From assembly GCF_018257515.1 (NCBI RefSeq), contig NZ_JAERJR010000008.1, positions 79,952 through 143,951 on the forward strand: 64,000 nt of DNA, written 5' to 3'. Both the position numbers and the translations under genes were made by a program. Of the stretch, positions 10,307 to 22,539 are shown in pieces. The first letter of the stretch is position 1, and each line of letters opens with the position of its first letter. The notes beneath the pieces were generated by a model. The model was not told the origin of the DNA. It saw only the letters and a list, made by a program, of their open reading frames with translations, and did no database searches. Source of the DNA: Tatumella sp. JGM118. Lineage in GTDB: Bacteria > Pseudomonadota > Gammaproteobacteria > Enterobacterales > Enterobacteriaceae.

Positions 10307-10857
10307 ATCTGTTCCTCCCTGTTAGCCTGTACTGAGTCATCTGTAAGGTTACTTAATACTTCACCACGGCGTTCTTCACGACCGATGTGGTAGGCAACGA
10401 CCACCCCCGCCAGCAGCAGCATCGATGCCAGTTCCACGGCCAGGACATACGGTCCAAACAGACTGATCCCCACCGCTTTAGCGGCGATCACGGTTCCGTC
10501 GATCCCCTGATCATTAATGGTACTGATCGCATGGATCATCGCCATCAGTAACAATAACGCGATGACGCCAGGACCGATCCACAGTGAGAGTTTCAGCCAT
10601 TCCTGCTCCTGCTTTTGCTGAGCCTTGCCCAGATTCAGCATCATCACCACAAAGACGAACAACACCATAATGGCACCGGCATAGACGATGATTTCCAGCG
10701 CACCGGCAAAATAAGCCCCCAGGGAGAAAAAGACCCCGGCTACGGCCAGTAAGGAGATGATCAGATACAGTAAGGCGTGCACAGGATGCGTATGAGTAAT
10801 CACCCTGAGTGTGGTTAACACTGCCACCGCCCCGCAAAAGTAAAACGCGAATTCCAT
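10303..10857 (-). CDS. nuoJ: NADH-quinone oxidoreductase subunit J
   Basis: A 184-residue membrane subunit of complex I with five predicted helices, including the conserved segment [20 protein letters not shown] that forms the pi-bulge helix. The hydrophilic tail ends NREEQI. It lies 10 bp after nuoI and overlaps nuoK by 4 bp. Confidence 0.96.
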   Translation of the reverse strand: MEFAFYFCGAVAVLTTLRVITHTHPVHALLYLIISLLAVAGVFFSLGAYFAGALEIIVYAGAIMVLFVFVVMMLNLGKAQQKQEQEWLKLSLWIGPGVIALLLLMAMIHAISTINDQGIDGTVIAAKAVGISLFGPYVLAVELASMLLLAGVVVAYHIGREERRGEVLSNLTDDSVQANREEQI

Positions 10858-10867
10858 GCCCGACTCC

Positions 10868-11410
10868 TTAGGGTAATAAGCCTTTAACGTCGATAGGTTT
10901 GGCTTCGTTTTCGGCGGAGCCTTTCTCTTTACCGGTGATTGCCATACCGGCCATACGATAAAAGTTATATTCCGGATATTTGCCTGGTCCTGAAATCAGT
11001 AAGTCCTCTTTTTCGTACACCAGATCCTGACGCCTGAATTCACCCAGTTCGAAATCGGGCGTTAACTGGATAGCCGTGGTCGGACAGGCTTCTTCGCAAA
11101 GGCCACAAAAGATGCAACGCGAGAAGTTGATACGAAAAAACTCGGGATACCAGCGTCCGTCAGCCATCTCCGCTTTTTGCAGGGAAATACATCCCACCGG
11201 ACAGGCTACCGCGCACAGGTTACAGGCCACACAGCGTTCTTCGCCGTCCGGATCCCGGGTCAGCACAATCCGTCCCCGATAGCGTGGAGGCAGATATACC
11301 GGTTCCTCCGGATACATTTGTGTTTCACGTTTAGCAAAGGCGTGCATCCCTATCATCCAGATACTCCGTACCTGGGTCGCAAAGCCTGTCGCAATTTCTT
11401 TTATTTTCAC
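10868..11410 (-). CDS. nuoI: NADH-quinone oxidoreductase subunit I (two 4Fe-4S clusters)
   Basis: A 180-residue peripheral-arm subunit that carries clusters N6a and N6b near the quinone site. Two classic ferredoxin motifs are present: [15 protein letters not shown] and [13 protein letters not shown]. Length equals E. coli NuoI. It follows nuoH by 11 bp. Confidence 0.97.
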   Translation of the reverse strand: MKIKEIATGFATQVRSIWMIGMHAFAKRETQMYPEEPVYLPPRYRGRIVLTRDPDGEERCVACNLCAVACPVGCISLQKAEMADGRWYPEFFRINFSRCIFCGLCEEACPTTAIQLTPDFELGEFRRQDLVYEKEDLLISGPGKYPEYNFYRMAGMAITGKEKGSAENEAKPIDVKGLLP

Positions 11411-11421
11411 GGTGCTACTCC

Positions 11422-12399
11422 TTACTGCGCGTTGAACAGAATCACTGCGGCGGTCGCCAGCAGATTCAACAACGTCAACGGCAAACAGACTTTCCAGCCG
11501 AACGACATGACCTGGTCATAGCGCGGACGAGGCAGCGCGGCACGGATCAGAATAAACATCATCATGAAGAAGCCGGTTTTGATGGCAAACCAGACGAAGG
11601 GAGGTAACCAGGGGCCAAGCCAGCCGCCGAAAAATAACGTCACTATCAGCGCGGAGACGGTCGTAATCGCCACATATTCACCGACAAAGAACAACCCGAA
11701 CTTCATCCCGGCATATTCGATATGATAACCATCGGCCAGTTCCTGCTCGGCTTCGGGCTGGTCAAACGGATGGCGGTGACAGACAGCCACCCCGGCAATA
11801 CAGAAGGTAATAAAGCCAAGGAACTGCGGGATGATATTCCACAAATGGGCCTGACTGTTGACGATATCAGACATATTGAAAGATCCCGCCTGCGCCACCA
11901 CGCCCATCAGAGAAAGCCCCAGAAAAACTTCATAACTCAGGGTCTGGGCAGAGGCACGCATTGCCCCCAGCAGCGAGTATTTATTATTACTCGACCAGCC
12001 GGCGAACAGCACCGCATACACCGCCAGCCCGGCCATCATCAGGAAGAACAGTAAGCCGATATTCAGGTCGGTCACCATCCAGCCTGGCGCAACCGGAATA
12101 ATGGCAAAAGCCAGCAGTAGTGCCACAAAGGCGATCACCGGGGCCAGGGTAAAGATGACGCGATCGGTAAAGGGCGGCACCCAGTCTTCTTTGAAGAACA
12201 TTTTAATCATGTCTGCGGCAAGCTGCAGTGATCCCCCCCAGCCGACACGGTTTGGCCCGTAGCGATTCTGGAACAAACCAAGCAACCGGCGCTCTGCAAA
12301 ACTCATAAAAGCCCCGCAGACCACCACGACCAGCAGGATCACCACCGATTTAATGACCTGGACAATGACCGCTTCCGCTTCAGGTGTAAACCAGCTCAT
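11422..12399 (-). CDS. nuoH: NADH-quinone oxidoreductase subunit H
   Basis: A 325-residue membrane subunit that links the peripheral arm to the membrane arm and forms the entrance of the quinone chamber. Family blocks [20 protein letters not shown], the acidic loop [20 protein letters not shown] and the C-terminal [11 protein letters not shown] are intact. Eight helices are expected. The start overlaps the nuoG stop by 4 bp. Confidence 0.97.
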   Translation of the reverse strand: MSWFTPEAEAVIVQVIKSVVILLVVVVCGAFMSFAERRLLGLFQNRYGPNRVGWGGSLQLAADMIKMFFKEDWVPPFTDRVIFTLAPVIAFVALLLAFAIIPVAPGWMVTDLNIGLLFFLMMAGLAVYAVLFAGWSSNNKYSLLGAMRASAQTLSYEVFLGLSLMGVVAQAGSFNMSDIVNSQAHLWNIIPQFLGFITFCIAGVAVCHRHPFDQPEAEQELADGYHIEYAGMKFGLFFVGEYVAITTVSALIVTLFFGGWLGPWLPPFVWFAIKTGFFMMMFILIRAALPRPRYDQVMSFGWKVCLPLTLLNLLATAAVILFNAQ

Positions 12400-15122
12400 T
12401 GCGCTGCCTCCTGCAGTTTATCAATGGTTGCACCGGACAGGTACGGCGGGATCCCCGGCAGGCCTAAGGGCAGCCCTATCTGTCCTGCGGGCAACTGAGC
12501 AGAAAACCGGACCGGTAACACCAGCGTTTCTCCGCAACATTGCAGTTCCAGCCGGGCCCCTTCATTGATTCCCAGGCTGGCGGCATCTGACGGATGGAGT
12601 ACCACGACGGCATCGGTCATGCGTTCACGGAAAACGGCTGAACGCTGTGATAATTCGTCACTGCCGAACAGACGATACAGTGGTGCAACCTGCCAGCCCT
12701 CAGTGTCACGCGGAGCCGGTACCGGGAACCAGGGCAGTTGTCCTGCAGCAGGCTCAATCAGCCTGACCCCCGGGTCCCCGTGTCGCAGATGTCCGCCCAC
12801 TTCATCCTGAAACTTGTTCCAGGCCTGAGGCGAGTTCCAGCCCGGAGCCCAGGCGAAAGGCACCTGCGAGCGTGGTGCCTCCGGCTGGTTATTCCCTTCC
12901 ATGGAAAAAGCGAACATGGTGTCTTTGTCCTGAGGCTGGCGCGGTTCATGCACACTGATATTGGCACGCATCGCCGTACGGCCGCTGGAGCGATGGGGCG
13001 AACGGGCCAGTTTCTGACCGCGGACCCGGAAAGCCGCATCGGGAGCCGCATCCCTGATAGCGGCGAGTTGCGGCTGCTGCACAATCACGGATTCGATCAC
13101 ATGATCCAGCTGTGACCAGTCGGTTTTACGGCTTTCCAGCACTGCCTTCAGTGAGTGCAGCCAGCGCCAGCTTTCAGAAATCAGCACCGTGTTGTCGTAG
13201 AAAGCCGGATCAAATACCTGGAAGAAGCGTTGCGCCCGGCCCTCGTTGTTCACCAGGGTGCCGTCAGCTTCAGCAAAGCTGGCGGCAGGTAACACGAAGC
13301 CGGCTTTTTCCAGCGTTGCCGTCTGCTGGTGATCTACCACCACGACCTGCCGGCAGACACTCAGGGCCTCATCGACCAGCGCCCGGGGGGCATGACGGTA
13401 AAGGTCATTTTCCATAATCACGACCGCATCGGCTTCACCGCGGCGCAGCTTCTCCAGTACCGGCTTAAGAGGCTGTCCGCCCAGCATCGCCAGACCCAGG
13501 CTGTTGGCCTCAGGTACCAGCAGGGTTAGCCCGACCTCTGCGCCGGTATTTTTCAGCGCCCGCGCCACATTTGCCGCCGCCTCAATCATGGCGGATGACC
13601 CGGCGTGGGTTCCGGAAATAATCAACGGTTTCTTCGCACCGGTCAGCGCCTGTACCACTACATCCAGTTTGCCTGCCAGCGCGCTATCAAGACCTTCTGC
13701 GGCCGGTGCTGCGCTGTCGATGGCATGGGCAATCGCAAATCCGACGCGCGCCTGCTCCGCCACCGGGGCACGGTAACTCCAGGCCGCAATATCATCCAGC
13801 CGGGTTTCATCGACATGGGTGATAAACAGCGGATGTTTCGCATGCTGACCAATGTTCAGGATGGCCGCGATCTGCCAGTCCGCCACCTTCTGGGCTGCCG
13901 CCATTTCACGGGCTTTACCTTTCACGGCCTGACGTACCGAAAGCGCGACACGGGCGCCGACCTGCGTCAGATCCTCCCCGAGCACCAGGATGGCATCATA
14001 GTCTTCAATCTCCCGCAGCGACGGCGTATATATACCGCTTTCACGCAGTACCTGAAGCACCTGCATCACATTCTGATGTTCCTGGCCGGCCATCCCGGTG
14101 GAAAAGTTTTCTGCTCCCACCAGTTGCTGTAACGCAAAATTACTTTCGATGCTGGCCCGCGCCGAACCGATGCCGACCACGTTTCCGGCCTGACGCAGCA
14201 CATCCGCTACCGCGTTCACTGCCTGTCCGGCATCCATCGTCAGCAGATGGTCACCCCGGCGTTGCCAGGGGTGGCGAGGCCGGTCTTTCAGATTGACGTA
14301 TCCGTAACCAAAGCGGCCACGGTCACACAGAAAATAGTGGTTTACACTGCCATTAAAGCGGTTTTCAATGCGCCGTAACTCCCCATAGCGCTCGCCGGGA
14401 CTGGTATTACAACCCACGCTGCATTGCTGACAGATGCCTGGCGCAAACTGCATATCCCACTTACGGTTGTAGCGTTCAGAATGGGTTTTATCGGTAAAGA
14501 CCCCGGTCGGACAGACTTCCACCAGATTACCGGAAAACTCACTTTCCAGTGTGCCGTCCTGCGGGCGTCCGAAATAGACATTATCGTGCGCGCCATACAC
14601 GCCAAGATCTGTACCGCCGGCATAATCTTTGTAGTAACGGACACAGCGATAACAGGCTATACAGCGGTTCATTTCGTGAGAGATAAACGGCCCCAGATCC
14701 TGATTCTGATGGGTCCGTTTCGTAAAACGGTAACGCCGGAAGCTGTGGCCGGTCATCACGGTCATATCCTGAAGGTGGCAGTTACCCCCCTCTTCACACA
14801 CGGGGCAGTCGTGCGGATGGTTCGTCATTAACCATTCCACCACACTTTCACGAAATTCTTTTGCTTCACCATCGTCAATAGAGATGAAAGTACCGTCCGC
14901 CGCGGGCGTCATGCAGGACATGACCAGACGTCCACGGGTATCTTCGGCATTCTGATATTGCTTAACCGCACACTGGCGGCAGGCACCCACGCTGCCCAGC
15001 GCCGGGTGCCAGCAAAAATAAGGAATATCCAGCCCCAGTGACAGACACGCCTGTAACAGATTGTCTGCCCCGTTTACTTCATATTCTTTACCGTCTACAT
15101 GGATTGTAGCCATAGTGAACAT
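12396..15122 (-). CDS. nuoG: NADH-quinone oxidoreductase subunit G (multi-cluster)
   Basis: The largest peripheral subunit, 908 residues as in E. coli. The N-terminal 2Fe-2S domain has [15 protein letters not shown]; a His/Cys-ligated cluster site is [14 protein letters not shown]; then [11 protein letters not shown] with CPTGVF. The extra N7 site found in enteric NuoG is present as CQQCSVGC plus the Cys in [11 protein letters not shown]. The remainder is a molybdopterin-oxidoreductase-like fold without the cofactor. A downstream Met ([13 protein letters not shown]) four codons in is an equally plausible start. Confidence 0.96.
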   Translation of the reverse strand: MFTMATIHVDGKEYEVNGADNLLQACLSLGLDIPYFCWHPALGSVGACRQCAVKQYQNAEDTRGRLVMSCMTPAADGTFISIDDGEAKEFRESVVEWLMTNHPHDCPVCEEGGNCHLQDMTVMTGHSFRRYRFTKRTHQNQDLGPFISHEMNRCIACYRCVRYYKDYAGGTDLGVYGAHDNVYFGRPQDGTLESEFSGNLVEVCPTGVFTDKTHSERYNRKWDMQFAPGICQQCSVGCNTSPGERYGELRRIENRFNGSVNHYFLCDRGRFGYGYVNLKDRPRHPWQRRGDHLLTMDAGQAVNAVADVLRQAGNVVGIGSARASIESNFALQQLVGAENFSTGMAGQEHQNVMQVLQVLRESGIYTPSLREIEDYDAILVLGEDLTQVGARVALSVRQAVKGKAREMAAAQKVADWQIAAILNIGQHAKHPLFITHVDETRLDDIAAWSYRAPVAEQARVGFAIAHAIDSAAPAAEGLDSALAGKLDVVVQALTGAKKPLIISGTHAGSSAMIEAAANVARALKNTGAEVGLTLLVPEANSLGLAMLGGQPLKPVLEKLRRGEADAVVIMENDLYRHAPRALVDEALSVCRQVVVVDHQQTATLEKAGFVLPAASFAEADGTLVNNEGRAQRFFQVFDPAFYDNTVLISESWRWLHSLKAVLESRKTDWSQLDHVIESVIVQQPQLAAIRDAAPDAAFRVRGQKLARSPHRSSGRTAMRANISVHEPRQPQDKDTMFAFSMEGNNQPEAPRSQVPFAWAPGWNSPQAWNKFQDEVGGHLRHGDPGVRLIEPAAGQLPWFPVPAPRDTEGWQVAPLYRLFGSDELSQRSAVFRERMTDAVVVLHPSDAASLGINEGARLELQCCGETLVLPVRFSAQLPAGQIGLPLGLPGIPPYLSGATIDKLQEAAQ

Positions 15123-15221
15123 GCTTCCGTAAGGCTCGTGCCGGCACGAGCGTTAGACACAGTACTTATAATTTTTGTTGGTCAACCGGCTCTGACCGCG
15201 ATTGCGATAAGAGCGACTCAG

Positions 15222-16568
15222 TTACCAGCGTGCTTTCAAAAGGTTAGGTTGGATCCCCGCAATACTGCGGACATTCCCGAAGACCTGTGGTGCAATACCT
15301 GCTTCAAACTCTTCACGAAAATATTTGATGGCGCTTTGCAGCGGTTCGACCGCTCCCGGCGCGTGGGCGCAAAAGGTTTTCCCCGGCCCCAGTTGACGAC
15401 ACAACTGCAGCAGCGTTTCGATATCGCCCGGCTGCCCCTTGCCCTGTTCCAGCGCCCGCAGAATTTTTACACTCCAGGGCAATCCGTCCCGGCAGGGCGT
15501 ACACCAGCCACAGGATTCCCTTGCAAAAAATTCTTCCAGGTTACGGACCAGTGACACCATATTAATTTCGTGATCCACCGCCATCGCCAGAGCGGTGCCC
15601 AGGCGACTGCCGGCTTTACCGATGCTGGCAAACTCCATCGGCAGATCCAGGTGGCTTTCGGTCAGAAAATCCGTCCCGGCACCGCCTGGCTGCCAGGCTT
15701 TGAAACGCAACCCGTCCCGCATCCCTCCGGCATAATCTTCCAGGATTTCCCGCGCCGTGACCCCGAAAGGCAGCTCCCACACGCCCGGGTACTTAACCCG
15801 GCCGGAGAAGCCCATCATCTTGGTGCCTGCATCTTCACTGCCGGAGATGCCTTTGTACCAGTCGACTCCGTTAGCGAGGATTGCCGGCACATTAGAGAGC
15901 GTTTCGACGTTGTTAACGCAGGTCGGTTTCCCCCAGACCCCGGCAGAGGCCGGGAACGGTGGCTTGGAGCGGGGGTTCGCCCGCCGCCCTTCCAGGGAGT
16001 TGATCAGGGCAGTTTCTTCACCACAGATGTAACGCCCGGCGCCGGTATGAACGATAAGTTCGAAACTGAAACCGGTCCCCAGAATATTTTCACCCAGATA
16101 CCCCGCCGCTTTGGCTTCTTCAATCGCCCGCCGCAGATGCACTGCCGCTTCGATATACTCACCGCGCAGGAAGATATATCCACGGTACGCTTTCAGCGCA
16201 AAAGCACTGATCAGCATGCCTTCCACCAGCTGATGAGGCATCTGTTCCATCAGCAGGCGGTCTTTGTAGGTGCCCGGCTCCATTTCATCTGCATTACAGA
16301 GCAAATAACGGATATTCATCGATTCATCTTTCGGCATCAGGCTCCATTTCAGCCCGGTCGGGAACCCGGCACCCCCGCGCCCTTTCAGTCCGGAATCTTT
16401 TACCTGTGCGACGATCTCTTCCGGCGCCAGGCTTTTCAGCGCTTTTTCCGCGCCGGCATACCCGTTTTTGCTACGGTATTCCTCTAACCAGACAGGTTGC
16501 TGGTCATCCCGCATACGCCAGGTGAGCGGATGTGTTTCCGCCGTACGAATGATCGTTTTTGCACTCAT
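15222..16568 (-). CDS. nuoF: NADH-quinone oxidoreductase subunit F (FMN, NADH site)
   Basis: A 448-residue electron-entry subunit that oxidises NADH with FMN. The Gly-rich nucleotide motif [20 protein letters not shown] and the 4Fe-4S N3 ligands in [12 protein letters not shown] with the later Cys in [10 protein letters not shown] are visible. It overlaps nuoE by 4 bp; 99 bp separate it from nuoG. Confidence 0.97.
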   Translation of the reverse strand: MSAKTIIRTAETHPLTWRMRDDQQPVWLEEYRSKNGYAGAEKALKSLAPEEIVAQVKDSGLKGRGGAGFPTGLKWSLMPKDESMNIRYLLCNADEMEPGTYKDRLLMEQMPHQLVEGMLISAFALKAYRGYIFLRGEYIEAAVHLRRAIEEAKAAGYLGENILGTGFSFELIVHTGAGRYICGEETALINSLEGRRANPRSKPPFPASAGVWGKPTCVNNVETLSNVPAILANGVDWYKGISGSEDAGTKMMGFSGRVKYPGVWELPFGVTAREILEDYAGGMRDGLRFKAWQPGGAGTDFLTESHLDLPMEFASIGKAGSRLGTALAMAVDHEINMVSLVRNLEEFFARESCGWCTPCRDGLPWSVKILRALEQGKGQPGDIETLLQLCRQLGPGKTFCAHAPGAVEPLQSAIKYFREEFEAGIAPQVFGNVRSIAGIQPNLLKARW

Positions 16569-17083
16569 GGGTACTGCTCCAGTAATGTCGCAATCGCTTC
16601 CGGCGTCAGATGAACATGGGTCTGCTCATCGACCATCATCACCGGCCCTTTATCACAATTCCCCAGGCAACAGGTTGGCAGCAGAGTGAAGCGGCCATCG
16701 GGGGTCGTCTGACCAGGTTTTATGTTCAGTTGCTGCTCCAGTGCGGCCTGTATCCCCTGATAGCCAGTGATATGGCAAACGACACTGTCACAATAACGGA
16801 TCACATGGCGGCCGACCGGTTGCCGGTAGATCTGGCTGTAAAACGTCGCCACGCCCTCAACGTCACTGGCCGGGATCCCCAGCACATCGGCGATCGCCCC
16901 GATAGCCCCGTCAGGAACCCATCCCCGCTGCTTCTGAACAATTTTCAGCGCTTCGATAGAGGCCGCACGGGCATCTTCGTAATGGTGCTTTTCCTGTTCT
17001 ATCGCCTGACGTTCTTCCTCACTCAGGGAAAAAAGCGGTTCAGGTTCAACCGTCTTAATGGTTATGTTGTGCTCATTCATCAT
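16565..17083 (-). CDS. nuoE: NADH-quinone oxidoreductase subunit E (2Fe-2S)
   Basis: A 172-residue peripheral subunit with the N1a 2Fe-2S cluster. Ligands are in [11 protein letters not shown] and [10 protein letters not shown]. It opens with two consecutive ATG codons, and the preceding nuoCD stop overlaps the first by one base (TAATG), a coupled arrangement. The N-terminus is a few residues longer than in E. coli (166 aa). Confidence 0.96.
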   Translation of the reverse strand: MMNEHNITIKTVEPEPLFSLSEEERQAIEQEKHHYEDARAASIEALKIVQKQRGWVPDGAIGAIADVLGIPASDVEGVATFYSQIYRQPVGRHVIRYCDSVVCHITGYQGIQAALEQQLNIKPGQTTPDGRFTLLPTCCLGNCDKGPVMMVDEQTHVHLTPEAIATLLEQYP

Positions 17084-18882
17084 TAGCGATCCACGTCAGA
17101 CATAACAAAATCAATACTGCCCAGATAAACAATCAAATCCGATACCAGGCTGCCACGGATCACCGACGGTATTTGCTGCAAATGCGGGAAGCTCGGTGTT
17201 CTTACCCGGGTGCGGTAGCTCATGGTGCTGCCATCACTGGTCAGGTAATAACTGTTGATCCCTTTGGTGGCTTCAATCATCTGGAAAGATTCATTGGCCG
17301 GCATGACCGGCCCCCAGGAAACCTGCAGAAAATGGGTGATCAGCGTTTCGATATGTTGCAATGTGCGCTCTTTCGGCGGAGGCGTCGTCAGCGGGTGGTC
17401 GGCTTTGAACGGGCCGGCGGGCATATTATTCAGGCACTGCTCCAGGATCCTCAGTGACTGCCACATCTCTTCCATTTTCAGCATGACACGGCTGTAAGCA
17501 TCGCTGATGCCATCACCGACGGGGATGTCAAAATCGAAATTCTCATACCCGGAATACGGGCGCCATTTGCGGACATCAAAATCGAGGCCGGTGGCCCGCA
17601 ATGCGGCACCGGTGGTGCCCCACTCCAGGGCTTCCTGCAGGTTATACGCCGCGACCCCTTTTGAACGCCCTACCAGCACGGAGTTACGCAGTGCGGCTTT
17701 GTCATACTCCTTCAGACGTTTTGGCATCCAGTCCAGGAATTCACGTAATAACCGCTCCCAGCCTTTTGGCAGGTCATGAGCCACGCCGCCAATACGAAAC
17801 CAGGCCGGATGCATACGAAATCCGGTAATGGCTTCGACGACATCGTAAATTTTCTGCCGGTCGGTGAAGGCAAAGAACACCGGTGTCATCGCACCGACAT
17901 CCTGTATAAAGGTGGAGATGTACAGCAGATGGCTATTGATCCTGAACAGCTCAGAGAGCATCACGCGGATCACGTCGACCTTTTCCGGGACCGTAATCCC
18001 CGCCAGTTTTTCGACAGCCAGCACATAAGGCATTTCATTAACGCAGCCGCCCAGATACTCGATACGATCGGTATAGGGAATATAACTGTGCCAGGATTGA
18101 CGCTCGGCCATTTTTTCGGCACCACGATGGTGATAGCCGATGTCCGGAACGCAATCGACGATCTCTTCGCCATCAAGCTGCAGAATGATGCGGAACGCCC
18201 CGTGCGCTGAAGGATGGTTCGGGCCAAGGTTCAGGAACATAAAATCTTCATTCCGGCCTCCCCGCTTCATGCCCCACTCTTCGGGCTTAAAGGTGAGTGC
18301 CTCCATCTCCAGATCTTCTTTCGCTTTACTGAGTGAAAAAGGATCAAACTCGGTGGCTCGGGCGGGATAATCCTTACGCAGCGGATGCCCGGTCCAGGTC
18401 TGTGGCATCATGATGCGGGTCAGATGCGGGTGTCCGTTAAACGTTATCCCGAACATCTCCCAGGTCTCACGCTCATACCAGTTCGCATTCGGGAAGACGG
18501 GGATCAATGTCGGTAAATTCAGATCATTTTCCGCAAGAGCAACCTTCAGCATAATGTCACGGTTACGCCCTATTGATAGCAGATGATAGAACACCGAGAA
18601 GTCTGCGGCCGGAAGCCCCTGACGGTGGGTGCGTAAACGCTCATCCACGCCGTGCAGATCATAGAGCATGACATAGGGCTCAGGGAGTTTGCGCAAAAAG
18701 GTGACGACATCCGTGAGTTGTTCACGGGGAACCCACACCACCGGTATACCGGTCCGCGTAGGCTGAACAGTAAAGGCATCCGGGCCAAAACGATTACGCA
18801 GTTCACCGATAACGGGATCATCAAGATGATCGCGGGTTTGCCATGAGGGCTGAACGGAGTCGTGCGTGTTCAAATCAGTCAT
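17083..18882 (-). CDS. nuoCD: NADH-quinone oxidoreductase fused subunit C/D
   Basis: A 599-residue fusion of the 30-kDa NuoC part (about residues 1-190, with [19 protein letters not shown]) and the 49-kDa NuoD part (about 205-599, starting near [11 protein letters not shown]), which forms the quinone-reduction site next to NuoB. The fusion is characteristic of enteric complex I; many other bacteria have separate genes. Length is one residue shorter than in E. coli. Confidence 0.97.
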   Translation of the reverse strand: MTDLNTHDSVQPSWQTRDHLDDPVIGELRNRFGPDAFTVQPTRTGIPVVWVPREQLTDVVTFLRKLPEPYVMLYDLHGVDERLRTHRQGLPAADFSVFYHLLSIGRNRDIMLKVALAENDLNLPTLIPVFPNANWYERETWEMFGITFNGHPHLTRIMMPQTWTGHPLRKDYPARATEFDPFSLSKAKEDLEMEALTFKPEEWGMKRGGRNEDFMFLNLGPNHPSAHGAFRIILQLDGEEIVDCVPDIGYHHRGAEKMAERQSWHSYIPYTDRIEYLGGCVNEMPYVLAVEKLAGITVPEKVDVIRVMLSELFRINSHLLYISTFIQDVGAMTPVFFAFTDRQKIYDVVEAITGFRMHPAWFRIGGVAHDLPKGWERLLREFLDWMPKRLKEYDKAALRNSVLVGRSKGVAAYNLQEALEWGTTGAALRATGLDFDVRKWRPYSGYENFDFDIPVGDGISDAYSRVMLKMEEMWQSLRILEQCLNNMPAGPFKADHPLTTPPPKERTLQHIETLITHFLQVSWGPVMPANESFQMIEATKGINSYYLTSDGSTMSYRTRVRTPSFPHLQQIPSVIRGSLVSDLIVYLGSIDFVMSDVDR

Positions 18883-18998
18883 ATGATATTCACCATGGCC
18901 GGCCTGTTTCAGGCACTAATAAGATGACATCAGGATGGTATCCGGCGGGATTATGACTCTAAAAGCGCCATACATATTCATCCATAAATAACCGCGGC

Positions 18999-19679
18999 TC
19001 AGATTTCGTCCGGGGTTCGTAAATTGGTCACAGCAATACGTTCACCGCGTTTTCTTTCCCGCTCGGAAGGCATATTGGCGCGATATACGCCCTGATCCCC
19101 GACGACCCAGGACAGCGGACGGCGCTCTTTGCCGATAGACTCCTGCAGCAGTAATAGCGCCTGCATGTAGGCTTCAGGACGTGGAGGACACCCCGGGATA
19201 TACACATCGACAGGCAGGAACTTATCGACCCCCTGAACGACGGAATAGATATCGTACATACCGCCGGAGTTGGCACAGGCCCCCATAGAAATGACCCATT
19301 TTGGCTCCAGCATCTGGTCATATAAACGCTGGATCACCGGGGCCATTTTGGTAAACGGCGTCCCGGCAATCACCATAAAATCGGCCTGACGCGGTGAAGC
19401 ACGCATGACTTCAGCACCGAAACGGGCGACATCATGCACGGCGGTAAAAGAGGTGGTCATTTCGACATAGCAACAGGAAAGCCCGAAGTTATAAGGCCAG
19501 AGAGAGTTTTTTCTTCCCCAGTTCACCATATCGTGCAGAGCATGTTCGAGTTTCCCCATGTACACGCTGCGGTGGACATGCTGCTCAAGCGGGTCCGTCA
19601 CGATTTCCTGTTTTTGCAGGGGATAGCGATCATTTTCGCCATTACCTTCGGGGTCTATGCGGGTCAGCGTATAGTCCAT
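18999..19679 (-). CDS. nuoB: NADH-quinone oxidoreductase subunit B (cluster N2)
   Basis: A 226-residue peripheral subunit holding the terminal 4Fe-4S cluster N2 that reduces quinone. Ligands are the tandem cysteines in [10 protein letters not shown], then GACANSGG and [10 protein letters not shown] 116-bp gap precedes nuoCD. The protein is slightly longer than E. coli NuoB (220 aa), mostly at the C-terminus. Confidence 0.97.
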   Translation of the reverse strand: MDYTLTRIDPEGNGENDRYPLQKQEIVTDPLEQHVHRSVYMGKLEHALHDMVNWGRKNSLWPYNFGLSCCYVEMTTSFTAVHDVARFGAEVMRASPRQADFMVIAGTPFTKMAPVIQRLYDQMLEPKWVISMGACANSGGMYDIYSVVQGVDKFLPVDVYIPGCPPRPEAYMQALLLLQESIGKERRPLSWVVGDQGVYRANMPSERERKRGERIAVTNLRTPDEI

Positions 19680-19694
19680 TTCAATGCCTCGCTG

Positions 19695-20135
19695 TTACTG
19701 CTTTTCTGAGGGGGTATGATGCTGGCGGGAGGCCGTAACCACCGGGATCCGGCGCCTTGCCGGTGCCCAGTCAAGCGCACCGATCCGTGCCAGATAGACA
19801 AGGCCCGCCAGCAATACCAGAATAAAAATTGCCGCTTCTGCAAATCCAATCCAACCGCTTTCCCGCACGGAGGCAGACCATGCATAGAGAAACAGAGCTT
19901 CAACATCGAAAATGACGAAGAACATCGCCACAAGATAGAATTTTGCGGACAACCGCAGTTGAGTGTTGCCGACCGGCGCAATACCCGATTCGAAAGGTGT
20001 CTCTTTGTATCTGGCCTTTGCTCTGCCCCCCAGTAACCAGCCCCCGGCCAGCATGAAAAGGCATAAACCTATCGCAATGACGACAAACACAACGAATGCC
20101 CAATGATGTGCAATTACTTCCGTAGCTGTTGACAT
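19695..20135 (-). CDS. nuoA: NADH-quinone oxidoreductase subunit A
   Basis: First gene of the complex I operon, a 146-residue three-helix membrane subunit near the quinone chamber. The family block [20 protein letters not shown] and the acidic helix [14 protein letters not shown] are conserved. The hydrophilic C-terminus ([14 protein letters not shown]) is variable in the family. The start sits about 540 bp from lrhA. Confidence 0.96.
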   Translation of the reverse strand: MSTATEVIAHHWAFVVFVVIAIGLCLFMLAGGWLLGGRAKARYKETPFESGIAPVGNTQLRLSAKFYLVAMFFVIFDVEALFLYAWSASVRESGWIGFAEAAIFILVLLAGLVYLARIGALDWAPARRRIPVVTASRQHHTPSEKQ

Positions 20136-20596
20136 ACTCTTGCTTACTCACGAAATGTGCTTCAGAGGACCCGATATGACACGCCCGCTATCCACACAAA
20201 AATCCAGGAAAAGGAGATAAGCCTTGTAATAAAAGCGCTCAGCCGGCTTGATATCCATAGCTTTTTAGGGGTTTTACCCTCTTAGTAAACCTTTTGTCAA
20301 CCTTTGCATATTTAAATTAAATAATAAGAAACATACAAAACATATTATTAACAATTAGTGCACCCGGGTCTATCTGAAAATTGTCCTGCCGGCCCGTTAT
20401 GGCTGGCCAGAAGATGATTCAGTACCGGATGGCGAATTTTCAGACTAAACACCTACATTCTGGCAGGTCTTTGATTATTTTCCTGTGCCGGGCGATTTTT
20501 TTTTTTGATCAGGAACAGCCTGACGGTCTGAGTGGACAAAAATTAAGCAGGGAGAGATGTCACCGATGCGGTCACGGTGGAGGGAGGGAAATAAAA
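20136..20596. promoter_or_regulatory. nuo operon upstream region
   Basis: About 460 bp without a gene, strongly AT-rich at 20,270-20,350. Read on the minus strand it contains TTGACA (20,295-20,300), a possible -35 without a good -10, and an array of TGTTAA/TGTTTT/TGTTTC words (20,328-20,353) resembling ArcA direct repeats. In E. coli the nuo promoter region is long and controlled by ArcA, NarL, FNR and IHF. Assignment here is by position and sequence resemblance only. Confidence 0.5.
20328..20353 (-). promoter_or_regulatory. Candidate ArcA-type direct repeat array
   Basis: On the minus strand TGTTAA, TGTTTT and TGTTTC follow each other at offsets of 11 and 9 bp. ArcA sites are typically two or more GTTAA-like repeats spaced about 11 bp. 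It lies about 200 bp upstream of nuoA, where anaerobic repression by ArcA is known in E. coli. Confidence 0.35.
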
Positions 20597-20629
20597 AAAA
20601 GACCCGACGTCTGACACGGCGGGTCTTTT
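20593..20629 (-). terminator. Terminator of lrhA
   Basis: Perfect 10-bp inverted repeat AAAAGACCCG (20,597-20,606) and CGGGTCTTTT (20,620-20,629). Read on the minus strand it ends in eight T. It lies 44 bp after the lrhA stop. Confidence 0.88.
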
Positions 20630-20672
20630 ATGCATCAACAGATATTCATCAACAAACAAAGCGCTGAGGCGT

Positions 20673-21617
20673 TTACTCTGCGGTGATGTCTTCAGCAATC
20701 TCCGCGATATCCGCCGTGTCGTCAGTCAGCCCGGCGTGCGGATGTGAAGGGTCCGCTAACGGTTTGAGAACATTAAAGACCGACTGGAGTAATTCGTTTT
20801 CAGGCGCGTCTTTACGGCATAATAGATACTGCGTATCCGGTAACGGAGGTAATTGCTCTGCACTGCCCAGCACCCGGACATCCGGGCCAATCATTTCTGC
20901 AGGCCGGGCCGTTGCCCCGAGACCGGACTTCACTGCCACCTTCACCGCTGACAGGGATGCCGCGACATAAGAGATACGCCACGGAGTACCGATTTTATCC
21001 AGATGTTCGATAGCCATCTCACGGAACGGATTCGGCTCATCCTGTAATACCAGCGGTAATGCTTCGCCGTGACGGAATGCATAATCGGCAGCACAAAACC
21101 ACAGTGTCGGTGACGTACGAAGCACCTGACTGACAACCTCGCCGACCGCTTTCGTTGCCAGTACCAGATCGACCTCTTCCCGCTCCAGCATGGCAAAGAT
21201 CTCTGCGGTGGGGTTGATCCGAATATCGATCGTTAGTTTAGGATAGAGCGTGGTGATCCGGTTCAGGACATAAGGTAACAGCGTCTCGGCCGTGTCTTCT
21301 GTCACTCCGATGGTAAGAATACCCTGAACATTGCTATACATCAGCGATGCACAGGCCTCATCATTAAAGCGCAGGATTTTTCGGGCATAGCCGAGTAACT
21401 GAATCCCGTGCTCTGTCAGCAATTTATTACGACCATGACGGGCAAAAAGCTCTTTACCCACCAGTTGTTCCAGTCGCTGCATTTGCTGACTGACTGCAGA
21501 TTGTGTACGACAGACCGCTGCAGCTGCGGCCGCAAAAGTATTGAGATCCGCTACAGCAACAAAGGTCCTTAACAGATCCAGGTCAAGATTCATTATTGGA
21601 GGATTGGTATTTGTCAT
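20673..21617 (-). CDS. lrhA: LysR-family regulator LrhA
   Basis: A 314-residue LysR regulator (E. coli LrhA 312 aa) that in enterics represses flhDC and thus motility and related surface functions. The N-terminal winged helix-turn-helix (about residues 13-70) includes [20 protein letters not shown]; the rest is the effector-binding domain. It lies upstream of nuo in the same direction, as in E. coli, with its own terminator. The C-terminal tail ([17 protein letters not shown]) is acidic. Confidence 0.93.
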   Translation of the reverse strand: MTNTNPPIMNLDLDLLRTFVAVADLNTFAAAAAAVCRTQSAVSQQMQRLEQLVGKELFARHGRNKLLTEHGIQLLGYARKILRFNDEACASLMYSNVQGILTIGVTEDTAETLLPYVLNRITTLYPKLTIDIRINPTAEIFAMLEREEVDLVLATKAVGEVVSQVLRTSPTLWFCAADYAFRHGEALPLVLQDEPNPFREMAIEHLDKIGTPWRISYVAASLSAVKVAVKSGLGATARPAEMIGPDVRVLGSAEQLPPLPDTQYLLCRKDAPENELLQSVFNVLKPLADPSHPHAGLTDDTADIAEIAEDITAE

Positions 21618-22539
21618 ATTTTATAGTCACTTATAGGATTTTATTACTACTGCCCTGGTGTTACTTCAAAGAACCTGCCAACAGACAGGATATAAATAAA
21701 AATTTTTACTATTGCGCGAAAAGAGCGGTTCGTCGTCGTGCCGATGACAAACCTGCGATATTTTCGCTTTAACAGACTCACTTTGATAGATCTCTCCGGC
21801 CTCAGACACCAGAAAACGGCCGTTATTCCGGAAACAAATTAAAAATGTCCGCAGGCCCGCCAAAATCCTCTTTGCGGAGTATTTCAGAAGGTGCAACCTG
21901 CCTTTTAATTTGTTAATTATACTTAATCATTTTTAGCAGGGAATTGGAATTTTTTTTAGATAAAAGTACACAAATTTTGACCTGCTTCATATTCAGAGAA
22001 CTTCACTTTACGGTGAATTAGCCCCGTGACTCCTGACGACACCCCATCAAAATAAGAAAATATCCTATCATGTTGTTTTTAAACTGTAATTCTCTTATTT
22101 TTTAATAACCGGCATTCAGAAATTATTAATATCTAACAAAATCATATTAATTAACGATGGATTCCGAATACTGTTTAAGAAATTTCCTATCACTTCACAA
22201 AAAATGAAAGTGATTACCGTTTTAAATAATTAATCTGTTCCTGCGAATTATTTGCTCTACAGCATCGAATTATTTTCATGTGATTTTGTTTTATTCAATA
22301 AATTTTGCACGGATAAACCCCGAGCTTTCAACAGCATAAAGAACTATTCAGACATCATAAGCCAGTTAATAGCACTACAAAAACAACATTCAACAACCGA
22401 TTATCATATTAAAACTATTGATATACTTGAAAAGTCGCTAAAATTCATCTTAACCCTTCTTTTAGTGTGAGCAGAAGCGTACATTTATAGGCTTCACTCT
22501 CGGGCAAATACACGGACTCTGCTGTCCAAGGCGATTGTA
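21618..22539. promoter_or_regulatory. Long AT-rich spacer between lrhA and alaA
   Basis: About 920 bp, markedly AT-rich from 21,900 to 22,450. It must hold the divergent promoters of lrhA and alaA. In E. coli this spacer is also about 900 bp and lrhA has a long, autoregulated leader. Open frames at 22,252-22,470 (+) and 21,666-21,896 (-) show no recognisable protein and no good ribosome site; I do not call them genes. Confidence 0.55.

Noticed and set aside
15570..16487. Long antisense frame opposite nuoF (305 codons)
   Set aside because: Shadow of a GC-rich gene; nuoF is certain and the antisense product has no protein character.
22252..22470. 72-codon open frame upstream of alaA
   Set aside because: Very AT-rich leader, no ribosome site, no recognisable protein.
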